Of a DNA stretch of 64,000 nucleotides, positions 36,786-45,229 are shown piece by piece. The DNA comes from Ramlibacter algicola (GTDB lineage: Bacteria; Pseudomonadota; Gammaproteobacteria; Burkholderiales; Burkholderiaceae_C). The notes beneath the pieces are model-generated. The model ran no database searches. It saw only the letters and a program-made list of their open reading frames with translations, and was not told the origin of the DNA. Every line of letters begins with the position of its first letter. Positions within the stretch are counted from its first letter, which is position 1. Position numbers and translations under genes: made by a program. The stretch covers positions 1,364,001 to 1,428,000 of the forward strand of contig NZ_JAEDAO010000001.1 of the NCBI RefSeq assembly GCF_016641735.1. The letters are read 5' to 3'.

Positions 36786-36977
36786 ATGCCGAACCCTCCA
36801 GCACGCTTCACGTTCCTGCTCGACCCGCAGCTGAAGCAGTCGTTCGAGCGCCTCTGCGAATCCCAGGACATCACTCCGTCGCAGCTGATGCGCCAGCTCA
36901 TCAAGGGCCACCTGGCCGCGCACGGCGTGCGTGCCGATCCGCCCGCGCCGAGGAAACGCCCGTCGCGGCGCACCTAG
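36786..36977 (+). CDS. Small ribbon-helix-helix-like protein 1
   Basis: A 63-residue protein with the pattern of a ribbon-helix-helix DNA-binding domain: a short beta strand (RFTFLLDP), helix 1 (LKQSFERLCESQ), a turn with DITPSQ, and helix 2 (LMRQLIKGHLAAHG), then a basic Pro-rich tail. RHH proteins usually bind as dimers and act as repressors or antitoxins. No toxin gene adjoins it. A closely related paralogue follows 52 nt downstream. The target is unknown. Confidence 0.75.
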   Translation: MPNPPARFTFLLDPQLKQSFERLCESQDITPSQLMRQLIKGHLAAHGVRADPPAPRKRPSRRT

Positions 36978-37017
36978 CCTCCTGCCTCCGGACGATCAGG
37001 TTCGCCCCCGATTTGAT

Positions 37018-37023
37018 TAGCAT
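37018..37023 (+). promoter_or_regulatory. -10-like TAGCAT 6 nt before the second ribbon-helix-helix gene
   Basis: TAGCAT-CGCGGC-GTG. An AT-rich patch (37011-37023) in otherwise GC-rich sequence; no Shine-Dalgarno. Candidate leaderless start. Confidence 0.3.
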
Positions 37024-37029
37024 CGCGGC

Positions 37030-37293
37030 GTGCCCCCGGTACCCCAGCTCAAGACCGCCCGCCTGACCGTGCTGCTCGACCCGTCGAGGAAGCAGGCGTT
37101 CGAGCAGGCCTGCCACGCCAACGACATGACGCCGTCGCAGGTGCTGCGGCACCTGATCCGCGACTACGTCACCAGCGGCGGCCGCTCGCTGTCGCCGTCC
37201 GTGCGGCCCATCACCGTGCAGCCCGCGCGCGAGGACGACGCGTCGGCCGCGCCGCAGCGGCGCGCCGCGCGGCGCACCGCCACCAGGAACTAG
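37030..37293 (+). CDS. Small ribbon-helix-helix-like protein 2 (paralogue)
   Basis: An 87-residue protein starting with GTG at 37030. Its core, RLTVLLDPSRKQAFEQAC, then DMTPSQVLRHLIRDYV, matches the previous gene at many positions (LLDP, KQ-FE, D-TPSQ, LI), so the two came from a local duplication. A basic, Arg/Ala-rich C-terminal tail of about 35 residues is added. Likely DNA-binding; the partner and target are unknown. It lies between the first copy and a GNAT gene in the same direction. Confidence 0.75.
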   Translation: MPPVPQLKTARLTVLLDPSRKQAFEQACHANDMTPSQVLRHLIRDYVTSGGRSLSPSVRPITVQPAREDDASAAPQRRAARRTATRN

Positions 37294-37311
37294 GCCGTCC
37301 GCGGCCTCGTC

Positions 37312-37317
37312 GATACT
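37312..37317 (+). promoter_or_regulatory. -10-like GATACT 7 nt before the GNAT start
   Basis: GATACT-CGGGCGC-ATG. No ribosome-binding site between. Same layout as the SDR and copA starts. Confidence 0.3.
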
Positions 37318-37324
37318 CGGGCGC

Positions 37325-37819
37325 ATGCCCGAATCCCATGCTTCCACCGAGCTGCGCTTGCGACGCGGCGAGCCGCGCGACCTCGACGTGATCACCTCGT
37401 TCAACCGCGCGATGGCGCTGGAAACCGAAGGGCGTCGGCTGCAGGACGAGCGCTCGCTGGCCGGCGTGCGGCGGCTGCTCGCCGAACCCGCGCTCGGCTT
37501 CTACCTGGTGGCCGAGCGTGCCGGCGAAGTGGTCGGCTCCCTCATGGTGACCTACGAGTGGAGCGACTGGCGCGACGGCCTGTTCTGGTGGATCCAGAGC
37601 GTGTACGTGCGGCCCGAGGCGCGCCGGCAAGGCGTGTTCCGCGCGCTGTACGCGCACGTGTCGTCGCTCGCGCTCGCGGACCCCGGCGTGTGCGGGTTGC
37701 GCCTGTACGTGGAGCGGGAGAACGTGCGTGCGCAGGCGACCTACGAATCGCTGGGCATGCACCGCACGCACTACCACGTGTACGAGGCGGAGCGGCCCGG
37801 CGCGTCGTTCTTCGATTAG
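37325..37819 (+). CDS. GNAT family N-acetyltransferase
   Basis: A 164-residue GNAT. The acetyl-CoA loop is VRPEARRQGVFRALY (Q/R-x-x-G-x-G/A type), flanked by WWIQSVYV and LRLYVERENVRAQATYESLGM, typical of motifs A and B. The acceptor is unknown. It follows the ribbon-helix-helix pair by 31 nt on the same strand but probably has its own promoter. Confidence 0.88.
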   Translation: MPESHASTELRLRRGEPRDLDVITSFNRAMALETEGRRLQDERSLAGVRRLLAEPALGFYLVAERAGEVVGSLMVTYEWSDWRDGLFWWIQSVYVRPEARRQGVFRALYAHVSSLALADPGVCGLRLYVERENVRAQATYESLGMHRTHYHVYEAERPGASFFD

Positions 37820-38128
37820 GGAGAGCTCTCCAGTGCGGTGCCGGTCCGCCGGCTGGAGCGCGTCGCGAGCGTTGCGCGCAACAGCCTGCGACGCCGCGCG
37901 GCGATCGGCGAAATTTCATGCATCGATCGCATCGACTGATGCCGCTGACCGCATTGCCTACGGGTTTCCACGGATCAGCATTCCCGACCCGCGGCTTGCC
38001 GCGCGCCCGGACCGGGGGGTCCGAAACTCTATACTCGCGGGTTGTCCTGCGCTGCACAACAGTGGCTGGATGGCAGCCCCGCCCCACCGGACGGAGCCAC
38101 TCCCTACAGAGTTCACAAAGGAAAGATT
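37820..38128. other. Intergenic region upstream of exbB
   Basis: 309 nt without a convincing gene. A perfect 12-nt palindrome GGAGAGCTCTCC lies directly after the GNAT stop (37820-37831). A TATACT hexamer at 38030-38035 is the best -10 candidate for the exbB operon; no -35 is evident. The last 12 nt hold AAGGAAAG, the exbB ribosome-binding site. No iron-regulator box is recognised. Confidence 0.6.
38030..38035 (+). promoter_or_regulatory. Candidate -10 (TATACT) of the exbB-exbD-tonB operon
   Basis: TATACT, 93 nt before the exbB TTG, is AT-rich in a GC-rich setting. No -35 at 17 bp. Low confidence. Confidence 0.3.
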
Positions 38129-38998
38129 TTGCGGTCCGTTTCCCTGCGCATCCTCGTAGCCGCCGCGACGCTGGCGCTCTCAACCCTCGGTGCCCCGATC
38201 GCGCAAGCGCAAGCGCAAACGGCACCCGCCGCTGCGGCCGCCTCCGGTGCCGCGCCGGAAGCCAGTGCCGCCCCGGCCGCCGCTTCCGCCGCCGTCGCCC
38301 CCGCGTCGGGCCAGCCCGCCGCCAAGAGCGCTGAAGCCCTCGACAACCCATACGGCATCGAAGCGCTCTGGAAGGGTTCCGACATCGTCGCCCGTTCGGT
38401 GCTGATCCTGCTGGCCATCATGTCCGCGGGCAGCTGGTACATCCTGGTGACCAAGCTCCTCGAGCAGACCCGCCTGAACCGCGCGGCCCGCACCGCCCAG
38501 ACCAAGTTCTGGCAGCAGGGCACGCTGCGTGACGGCGTCAACTCGCTGGAGAAGAACAGCGCCTACCGCTTCATCGCCGATTCGGGCGTCAGCGCCACCG
38601 AGGACCACGCGGGCCTGAAGAAGCACATCCCGATGGAAGACTGGATCTCCATGAACGTGCAGGGCGCCGTCGACCGCGTCCAGGCCAGCACCCAGAAGGG
38701 CCTGGCGTTCCTGGCGACCGTCGGCTCGACGTCCCCTTTCGTGGGCCTGTTCGGCACGGTGTGGGGCATCTATCACGCGCTGACCGCCATCGGCATCTCC
38801 GGCCAGGCGTCCATCGACAAGGTGGCCGGCCCCGTGGGCGAAGCGCTGATCATGACGGCCATCGGCCTGGCCGTGGCGATCCCGGCGGTGCTGGCCTACA
38901 ACTGGCTTGCTCGCCGCAACAAGGCCATCATGGATGAAGTGCGCGAATTCAGCGGCGAACTGAACGCCGTGATCGTCGGTTCGGCGGGTCGCGCCTGA
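38129..38998 (+). CDS. exbB: ExbB/TolQ/MotA family proton channel protein
   Basis: A 289-residue inner-membrane protein that with ExbD uses the proton gradient to energise TonB. I chose TTG at 38129: it follows AAGGAAAG by about 6 nt and gives a clean signal peptide (LRSVSLRILVAAATLALSTLGAPIAQA). An Ala/Pro-rich linker of about 50 residues follows, then the three ExbB membrane helices (first SVLILLAIMSAGSWYILV, last pair around FLATVGSTSPFVGLFGTVWGIY and ALIMTAIGLAVAIPAVL). The cleaved N-terminal extension is known in a subset of proteobacterial ExbB proteins. First gene of a four-gene operon. Confidence 0.92.
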   Translation: MRSVSLRILVAAATLALSTLGAPIAQAQAQTAPAAAAASGAAPEASAAPAAASAAVAPASGQPAAKSAEALDNPYGIEALWKGSDIVARSVLILLAIMSAGSWYILVTKLLEQTRLNRAARTAQTKFWQQGTLRDGVNSLEKNSAYRFIADSGVSATEDHAGLKKHIPMEDWISMNVQGAVDRVQASTQKGLAFLATVGSTSPFVGLFGTVWGIYHALTAIGISGQASIDKVAGPVGEALIMTAIGLAVAIPAVLAYNWLARRNKAIMDEVREFSGELNAVIVGSAGRA

Positions 38999-39024
38999 TC
39001 GCCGGCCTGTAAGGGAGCATTCCC

Positions 39025-39453
39025 ATGGCCATGGCAGTTGGGTCGTCGGACGACGACGACGACGTCATTTCCGCCATCAACACCACGCCCCTCGTGGACG
39101 TGATGCTGGTGCTGCTGATCATCTTCCTGATCACCATTCCCGTGGTCACCACGTCCATCCCCGTGCAGCTCCCCAAGGAGCGCGTGGAGGTGCGCGAGAC
39201 CAAGCCCGAGAACATCGTGATCTCGGTGGACAACGCGGGCAACATCTTCTGGTACGACAGCAGGGTTCCCGACGTCGAGAACCTCGTCGGGCGCCTGAAG
39301 AAGGTCGCGACCATGAAGCCTCAGCCCGAGGTGCACATCCGCGGCGACAAGGACGGCAAGTACACCGGTGTCGGCAAGATCCTCTACGCCTGCCAGCGCG
39401 CCGGCGTGACGAAGGTCGCCTTCATCACCGAACCGCCCCCGCTGGGCGGCTGA
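39025..39453 (+). CDS. exbD: ExbD/TolR family biopolymer transport protein 1
   Basis: A 142-residue ExbD with a short acidic N-terminus (SSDDDDDVISAINTTPLVDVM), a single membrane helix (LVLLIIFLITIPVV) with the conserved Asp before it, and a periplasmic domain. It follows exbB by 26 nt with AAGGGAG as ribosome-binding site. It is paired with a second ExbD, so the complex may be ExbB-ExbD1-ExbD2. Confidence 0.93.
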   Translation: MAMAVGSSDDDDDVISAINTTPLVDVMLVLLIIFLITIPVVTTSIPVQLPKERVEVRETKPENIVISVDNAGNIFWYDSRVPDVENLVGRLKKVATMKPQPEVHIRGDKDGKYTGVGKILYACQRAGVTKVAFITEPPPLGG

Positions 39454-39467
39454 GGGAGAAGCCGCAC

Positions 39468-39908
39468 ATGCTAGGCAAGAAGAAACCGGTCCGGAGCCTG
39501 CGCGCCACGCACGCCGACCCGGAACCGATGATGGACATCAACACCACGCCGCTGATCGACGTGATGCTGGTGCTCCTGGTGATGCTGATCATCACGATCC
39601 CGATCCAGCTGCACGCCGTGAACCTGGAGCTGCCCGTCGGCCAGCCCCCGAAGAGCGACATCAAGCCGGAGAAGATCCAGATCGACATCGACGAGCGCAG
39701 CACGGTCTACTGGCAGGGCCTGCCGGTCACCGCGGCGGAACTGGACCAGAAGATGTCCGAGCTGTCGGCCCAGGGCCTGCAGCCCGAGATCCACCTGCGC
39801 CCGAACAAGGACTGCCAGTACTCGGTGTTCGCCAACGTGCTGTCCACGACCAAGCGCAAGGGCCTCAACAAGGTCGCCGTGATCGGAAGCGAGCAGTTCG
39901 TCCAATGA
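39468..39908 (+). CDS. exbD: ExbD/TolR family biopolymer transport protein 2
   Basis: A 146-residue second ExbD with the motif MMDINTTPLIDVMLVLLVM (functional Asp at the start of the helix) and a different, shorter periplasmic half from the first copy. It begins 14 nt after exbD1 with GAGGGAGA upstream, and its stop overlaps tonB by 4 nt. Two ExbD paralogues with one TonB are seen in several betaproteobacteria; their division of labour is not known. Confidence 0.93.
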   Translation: MLGKKKPVRSLRATHADPEPMMDINTTPLIDVMLVLLVMLIITIPIQLHAVNLELPVGQPPKSDIKPEKIQIDIDERSTVYWQGLPVTAAELDQKMSELSAQGLQPEIHLRPNKDCQYSVFANVLSTTKRKGLNKVAVIGSEQFVQ

Positions 39909-40564
39909 CCACCGCCACCGTCCACGACAAGCGCCGCTACGGCGCGTCCACGCCCGGCCGCCGAGCGGTCGGCACCGGCATCGTCATCCTGCTGCACATC
40001 CTGATCGCCTGGGCCCTCATCACGGGCACGGCGCGCAAGGGGCTGGAGATCATCAAGAAGCCGCTCGAAGCGGCCGTGATCCAGGAAGTGATCATCCCGC
40101 CTCCGCCGCCGCCCCCGCCGCCGCCCAAGAAGATCGAGACGCCCAAGCAGATCGAGCAGCCCAAGGCACCGCCGCCGCCGTTCGTGCCGCCGCCGGAGGT
40201 GACTCCGCCGACGACCACCGCGCCCGTGATCGAGTCGGTGCAGGCGCCCCCGCCGGCCCCGCCGGTGATCGCGCCGCCCCCGCCGCCGGCGGCCCCGCCC
40301 GGGCCGGCGAAGGCCGAGATCGGCGTGGTCTGCCCGACGCAGGTCAAGCCCGAGATCCCGCGCCAGGCGCTGCGCGAGGGCATCGAAGGTGAAGTGACCG
40401 CGCAGGCCATCATCCGCGGCGGCAAGGTGGTCGAAGTGCAGGTGCTGTCCGGCCCCCGCGCGTACCACAACTCGGTGCGCTCGGCGATGATGCAGTACCA
40501 GTGCCAATCGACCGGCGCGGGCGACATCATTGCAACGCAAGTGTTCAACTTCAAGATCAACTGA
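39905..40564 (+). CDS. tonB: TonB energy-transducing protein
   Basis: A 219-residue TonB: a cytoplasmic N-terminus, one membrane helix (GTGIVILLHILIAWALITG) with a histidine in the helix, a long periplasmic Pro-rich stretch (runs of up to ten Pro near residue 67, then EP/KP-type repeats), and a C-terminal TonB domain from about residue 135 (CPTQVKPEIPRQAL ... GEVTAQAIIRGGKVVEV). The two cysteines of the domain may form a disulfide. It spans the periplasm to the receptors. Followed by a strong terminator. Confidence 0.94.
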   Translation: MTTATVHDKRRYGASTPGRRAVGTGIVILLHILIAWALITGTARKGLEIIKKPLEAAVIQEVIIPPPPPPPPPPKKIETPKQIEQPKAPPPPFVPPPEVTPPTTTAPVIESVQAPPPAPPVIAPPPPPAAPPGPAKAEIGVVCPTQVKPEIPRQALREGIEGEVTAQAIIRGGKVVEVQVLSGPRAYHNSVRSAMMQYQCQSTGAGDIIATQVFNFKIN

Positions 40565-40588
40565 CGGCTCGCGCCGCGTCATCGCAAG

Positions 40589-40621
40589 AGCGGCTTCCCA
40601 TTGGGGAAGCCGCTTTTTTTT
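40589..40621 (+). terminator. Rho-independent terminator of the exbB-exbD-exbD-tonB operon
   Basis: An 11-bp perfect stem, AGCGGCTTCCC (40589-40599) with its complement (40604-40614), ATTG loop, then eight T (40614-40620 and the next base). The strongest terminator of the window, 24 nt after the tonB stop. Confidence 0.92.
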
Positions 40622-40831
40622 GCGCGTGCGCCGGAGGTTCGGATCGTTGATGTATTTCGACAACAGACAAGCGCGTTGGCGCCTTTCCCCAAGTGACCCA
40701 CGGACACGGCTGTGTCACAGTCTTGGCCGGGAGGCGGAGTGCTCGGCACAACTGCACGTCGCCCACCATTCGAGCGGCCTGCCGTCGCCATCGGGGCGGC
40801 CGGGTCAAACAGTCAACGGTCTGGAGTCAAC
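40622..40831. other. Upstream region of the large TonB-dependent receptor
   Basis: A 210-nt stretch after the terminator with no coding signal. I see no clear promoter. CTGGAG before the ATG (40823-40828) is the ribosome-binding site. Confidence 0.5.
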
Positions 40832-43588
40832 ATGAAAAGCGGCACCACGGTGTTCCAAAGGACCCAGGTCGCACGCGCCGTTATCACGGCGCTCTGCGGC
40901 ACTGCGTCCCTGTTCATCGCGCAGGAAACCCTTGCGCAACAATCCCTGCAACGCGTCGAGGTCACGGGCTCGAACATCAAGCGCACGGACACCGAGACGG
41001 CTTCCCCCGTCCAGGTGCTGACGCGCGAGGACATCGAGAAGACCGGTCGCCAGTCGATCCAGGAAGTGCTGCGCGGCATCACCGCCGACGGCCTCGGTTC
41101 GATCCCCACCTCCTTCTCCAACGGCTTCGCCTCCGGCTCCGCCGCGGTGTCGCTGCGTGGCCTGGGCGTGAACTCCACCCTGGTGCTGGTCAACGGCCGT
41201 CGCATGACGACCTACGGCCTGGCCGATGACGGCCAGCGCAACTTCGTCGACCTGAACTCGCTGCCCCTCGAGGCGGTGGACCGCATCGAAGTGCTGAAGG
41301 ACGGCGCCTCCGCCATCTACGGCGCGGACGCGGTCGGTGGCGTGGTCAACGTCATCCTGCGCAAGAACTACGTGGGCAAGGCGATCGGCGCCTCCTACGG
41401 CCAGTCCAGCCGCGGCGACGGCAAGACCGTCCGCGCGTTCGGCTCGATCGGTATCGGCGACCTGTCCAAGGACCGCTACAACGTCTTCATGTCGCTGGAA
41501 GCGTCCAAGCAGCAGGAGATCTGGTCCAAGGACCGCGGTTTCATCGGCGAATCCGACCTGCGCAGCCACAACTTCTGGGACACCTCCAACGGCGCTTCCC
41601 GCGGCTACCTGGGCGTGACCTCGGCCACGGCCAACTCGCCCTACGGCACGGCCGTCGTCGGTGGCGTTCGCCAGAACATCATCAACTGCTCTCCGGTGGA
41701 CCCGGTCACGGGCCGCTGCCACTTCAACCCGCTGGTGTACCAGCAGGTGCAGCCGCAGATCGACCGCCTGAACTTCTTCACCCGCGGCACGCTGGAAATC
41801 TCCCCGGCGATGACGGGCTACGCCGAGCTGGGCATCTTCAACACCACCACCAAGGCCAGCGGCACCGCCGGCTCCGTGGGCGGTGGCCGGGTGTTCTCGG
41901 GCAACCTGTTCAACCCCGCGTTCCTGCAGCCGAACCCGACGATGCCGGCGAACCACCCGGACAACCGTTTCGGCGTGCCGGTGGCGATCAACTACCTGTT
42001 CACCGACTACAACGGTCGCAACATCGAAGCCGAGAACACGGTCAGCCGCTTCATCACCGGCCTGCAAGGCTCGGCGCTGGGCTGGGACTACGACACCGCG
42101 ATCGGCTACATCCGCAGCGAACTGCAGACGACCCGCACCGGTTTCCCGACCGTCAACGGCATCCAGGCTGGCCTGAACAACGGCACGTTCCGCATCCTCG
42201 GCCCCGGTGGCCGCAACACCGACGCCGTGCTGAACGCCGTCGCTCCGGCGGTGGGCATCAAGCCGACCAGCTCCGTGGCGCTGATCGACTTCAAGGCGAC
42301 GCGTGAACTGGCCAACCTGGCTGGCGGCCCCCTGGCCGTCGCCGTCGGTGCCGAAGCACGCCGCGAGAACTCCAACACCCCCGACTACCCTGGCACCAAC
42401 AACGGCCAGCTGATCGGCCTGGGCTTCTCGTCGTTCAAGGCCGGCCGCACCGTGTCGGCCATGTTCGCGGAAGTGAACGCGCCCGTGTCGAAGATGGTGG
42501 AACTGAACGGCGCCGTCCGTGGTGACCACTACTCCGACTTCGGCAACGCCTTCACGCCGAAGGTGGGCTTCAAGATCAAGCCGATCGACTCGGTGGCCTT
42601 CCGTGGCACGTACGCGGAAGCGTTCCGTGCGCCTGGCCCGGCCGAGACCGGTGGTTCGAGCTTCGGCTTCACCAACATCGCCATCCTGTCGGCGGGCAAC
42701 CCGGCCATCAAGCCGGAAAAGGCCAAGAGCTACACCATGGGCTTCGTGCTCGAGCCGTTCGCCGGCTTCAGCTCGACGATCGACTACTGGCGCGTCGAGC
42801 GCAAGGACGAGATCCTGCAAGCCGACCCGGCGCTGATCGGTGGTGCCAACACGGGCACGCCGAACTCGCAAGTCGCGGGCAACCTGCCTGGCTCGCTGGT
42901 GATCTATGACGCGCTCGGCCAGAAGGTCGCGGTCGCGGCGCCGTTCACCAACGCCTCGCGCACCATGACGGACGGTGTCGACCTCGACGTCAAGTACCGC
43001 ATGAACCTGGGCAGCTACGGCAAGCTGACGACGGGCCTGTCCTGGACCCACGTCAACCACTACCGTCGCACCAGCGATGGCGTGACCGTCGAGTACGCCG
43101 GCACCCACGGCCCGATTGTCCAGAGCTCCGGCTCGGGCACGCCGCGTGACCGCATCTCGCTGACCGCCAGCCTCGACCAGGGTCCGTTCTCGGGCACCGT
43201 CGCGGTGAACTACGTCGGCAAGATCAAGCTGGTCGACCACCGCGGTGAGGAAGCCGAAGACGAAGGCGACGGCACCGTCGTCGACGCCGGCAACGGCCTC
43301 GTGTGGAACTGGGACGGCGTCAGCAGCCGCCAGTGCGGCGCGTTCAACCTGACCGGCCAGCCGTACAACAACTGCAAGCTGCCGTCGTTCACCACCGTCG
43401 ACATCTTCGGCAAGTGGACGGTCATGAAGGGCCTGGACCTGAACTTCGGTGTCCAGAACCTGTTCGACCGCAAGGCTCCGTTCGACGCGTACCTGCCGCT
43501 GTCCTACGGCGTGAACTGGAACCAGGGCTACCACCAAGCTGGTGCCGTGGGCCGCTACTTCACGCTGGGCGCTCGCTACTCGTTCTAA
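40832..43588 (+). CDS. TonB-dependent receptor (large)
   Basis: A 918-residue outer-membrane receptor. Signal peptide ending at ETLAQ, then a plug domain (QVLTREDIEKTGRQSIQEVLRGI; DRIEVLKDGASAIYGADAVGGVVNVILRK) and a 22-stranded barrel; the last residue is Phe (LGARYSF). The plug starts QQSLQRVEVTGSNIKRT, which fits the subfamily of receptors for sugars, peptides or other complex nutrients better than the classic siderophore type. It lies directly downstream of tonB but has its own transcription unit. The ligand is unknown. Its codon use looks richer in C-ending optimal codons than neighbours, which suggests high expression. Confidence 0.9.
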   Translation: MKSGTTVFQRTQVARAVITALCGTASLFIAQETLAQQSLQRVEVTGSNIKRTDTETASPVQVLTREDIEKTGRQSIQEVLRGITADGLGSIPTSFSNGFASGSAAVSLRGLGVNSTLVLVNGRRMTTYGLADDGQRNFVDLNSLPLEAVDRIEVLKDGASAIYGADAVGGVVNVILRKNYVGKAIGASYGQSSRGDGKTVRAFGSIGIGDLSKDRYNVFMSLEASKQQEIWSKDRGFIGESDLRSHNFWDTSNGASRGYLGVTSATANSPYGTAVVGGVRQNIINCSPVDPVTGRCHFNPLVYQQVQPQIDRLNFFTRGTLEISPAMTGYAELGIFNTTTKASGTAGSVGGGRVFSGNLFNPAFLQPNPTMPANHPDNRFGVPVAINYLFTDYNGRNIEAENTVSRFITGLQGSALGWDYDTAIGYIRSELQTTRTGFPTVNGIQAGLNNGTFRILGPGGRNTDAVLNAVAPAVGIKPTSSVALIDFKATRELANLAGGPLAVAVGAEARRENSNTPDYPGTNNGQLIGLGFSSFKAGRTVSAMFAEVNAPVSKMVELNGAVRGDHYSDFGNAFTPKVGFKIKPIDSVAFRGTYAEAFRAPGPAETGGSSFGFTNIAILSAGNPAIKPEKAKSYTMGFVLEPFAGFSSTIDYWRVERKDEILQADPALIGGANTGTPNSQVAGNLPGSLVIYDALGQKVAVAAPFTNASRTMTDGVDLDVKYRMNLGSYGKLTTGLSWTHVNHYRRTSDGVTVEYAGTHGPIVQSSGSGTPRDRISLTASLDQGPFSGTVAVNYVGKIKLVDHRGEEAEDEGDGTVVDAGNGLVWNWDGVSSRQCGAFNLTGQPYNNCKLPSFTTVDIFGKWTVMKGLDLNFGVQNLFDRKAPFDAYLPLSYGVNWNQGYHQAGAVGRYFTLGARYSF

Positions 43589-43599
43589 GCAACGGGTGA

Positions 43600-43621
43600 G
43601 TGACCCGCTGCGGCGGGTCAC
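43600..43621 (+). terminator. Hairpin just after the TonB receptor stop
   Basis: GTGACCCGC, TGCG loop, GCGGGTCAC: a perfect 9-bp stem 11 nt after the stop codon. It lacks a T-tract; the true terminator follows at 43637. It may stabilise the 3' end. Confidence 0.5.
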
Positions 43622-43636
43622 CCAGACGCCTCAAGG

Positions 43637-43667
43637 AATCCACCGCTTCGGCGGTGGATTTTTTTTT
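43637..43667 (+). terminator. Rho-independent terminator of the TonB receptor
   Basis: ATCCACCGC (43638-43646), UUCG-type loop, GCGGTGGAT (43651-43659), followed by nine T. The tetraloop and T-run make it a classic intrinsic terminator. Confidence 0.92.
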
Positions 43668-43902
43668 GGCGGCGGCCAACGTGCGAGGGACCTTGCCGAA
43701 CCGCTGCCACCGACTTCGTCATCCCCGCGGAGACGGGGATCCATCGCTTCCTACTCCTGTGGCGCGCGACCACGAGACGCAGAGTTGTGGGAGACGCCAA
43801 CCACTCCTCTGCGGTTGCTGCGACGTTCCGCGCTTCCTGCGTCCGGGTGAAGGCCTTCGACGGGCCGGCTCCAGGCGTGGCTATCGCCCGCGCGAGGCGT
43901 GT
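43668..43902. other. Intergenic region between the TonB receptor and the MFS gene
   Basis: About 235 nt between convergent genes. It holds one copy of the dispersed repeat (43718-43751). I see no gene. Confidence 0.6.
43718..43751. repeat. Dispersed palindromic repeat, copy A (single arm)
   Basis: GTCATCCCCGCGGAGACGGG followed by GATCCATCGCTTCC. The core forms a short hairpin (CCCCG-N-CGGGG). The same sequence, with small changes, occurs in paired inverted form at 58319-58407 and 61100-61179. Confidence 0.75.
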
Positions 43903-45192
43903 TCAGTGCGCCTGCTGAGGCAGCTGGCGGACGTCACGCAGGTGCGTGAAGACCAGCCCGACGCCCGCGACGGCGAGCGCCGCAAAACCACCGGCTGCGA
44001 GCGCGTAGCGCAGGCCGAGGTGCTCGCCCAGCCAGCCGCCGATCAGCGCGCCGAGCGGCGCGGGCAGCAGGATCAGCCAGCGCATGGTGCTGGTCATGCG
44101 GCCGAGCAGCGGCTGCGGCGTCACGGATTGCCGCAGCGCGAGGAAGTTGATGAAGATCAGCACCGCGCCCACGCCGAAGCACATGAGCATCAGCACGAAG
44201 CTCGCGACGCCCCACCGGTTGGCAGGCGCGAACGCCAGCTGGATCCAGCCGATGCCGGTCATGAAGATCCCGAGCAGCAGGCAGCGGCCCACGCCCAGGC
44301 GGGATGACAGGCGATCGCCAAAGAAGCCGGCGCTGATGGTGCCGATGCCCAGCCCGATGTAGCACAGGCCCAGCTGGCCTTCGTCCAGCCCCAGCTCGCG
44401 CGTCGCGAACAGCACCTGCATCACCATCGCCATGTGGTTGCACAGCTGCCAGCTACCGACCAGCACCGCCAGGAGTACCAGCAGCTTGTGGCCGGCGACA
44501 AACCGCATGCCTTCGACGAGCACGGCGCGGAACGCGCCCTTGACCAGCGCGTGCGGCGACTCCTCGATCTTCAGCCCGCGCAGGATCAGCACGCTGGCCA
44601 CCAGGAGCACCGCGTCGGCGAGCAGCGCGAACGGCGCCCCCACCATCCGGATCAGCGCGCCGGCCGCGCCGGGCCCCGCCACTTCGGCGATCGAGCCGGC
44701 GAGGGCATTCTTCGCGTGCGCCTCCACTAGGCGTTCGCGCGGCACGATCTGCGTCAGCACGATCTGCGCGGCGCTGCCCGCAGTCACGTACACCGACCCG
44801 ATCAGGAAAGCGACCCCGTACAGGAAGGGCATCGACAGCCAACCGAGTGCCCACGCAGCCGGGATGCTGCCGACAGCGAGCGCGATCATCCCTTCGCCGG
44901 CGACGTACACCGGCAGCTTGCGCATGCGATCGAGCCACACGCCCGCGGGCAGCGAGAACAGCACGAAGGGCGCGAGCTCCATCGCACTGAGCCACCCCAT
45001 CTGGGTCGGCGTCGCATGCAGCAGCACCGCCGCGGCGAGCGGCAAGGCCAGCATCGTGATCTGGCCGCCGAAGGAGCTGATGAGGACCGAGGTCCAGAGG
45101 CGCCGGTACAGCGGCTCGCGCAGCAGGTCCCTGGGCGAGAGCCAGGCCGCGGGCGTCCACCAGCGCGGACTCGCCGTGGCCGTCTCGGCCAT
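43903..45192 (-). CDS. MFS transporter
   Basis: A 429-residue major facilitator protein with about 12 membrane helices. The motif DRMRKL after helix 2 and the loops resemble the MFS_3 (enterobactin exporter EntS/Bcr) group of exporters. Substrate unknown. The ATG at 45192 is preferred, but a TTG at 45225, only 4 nt after the oppF stop, is a plausible alternative. It is the last gene of the opp cluster on the minus strand, so it may export a product or a derivative of the imported peptides; this is inference. Confidence 0.85.
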   Translation of the reverse strand: MAETATASPRWWTPAAWLSPRDLLREPLYRRLWTSVLISSFGGQITMLALPLAAAVLLHATPTQMGWLSAMELAPFVLFSLPAGVWLDRMRKLPVYVAGEGMIALAVGSIPAAWALGWLSMPFLYGVAFLIGSVYVTAGSAAQIVLTQIVPRERLVEAHAKNALAGSIAEVAGPGAAGALIRMVGAPFALLADAVLLVASVLILRGLKIEESPHALVKGAFRAVLVEGMRFVAGHKLLVLLAVLVGSWQLCNHMAMVMQVLFATRELGLDEGQLGLCYIGLGIGTISAGFFGDRLSSRLGVGRCLLLGIFMTGIGWIQLAFAPANRWGVASFVLMLMCFGVGAVLIFINFLALRQSVTPQPLLGRMTSTMRWLILLPAPLGALIGGWLGEHLGLRYALAAGGFAALAVAGVGLVFTHLRDVRQLPQQAH

Positions 45193-45229
45193 GTCGGGCG
45201 TGTTGGGGTCGAGCGGCGGGGCCAAGCGC

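Noticed and set aside
36786..37293. Toxin-antitoxin module
   Set aside because: Both small genes look like ribbon-helix-helix proteins; neither is a toxin and no toxin-like gene adjoins.
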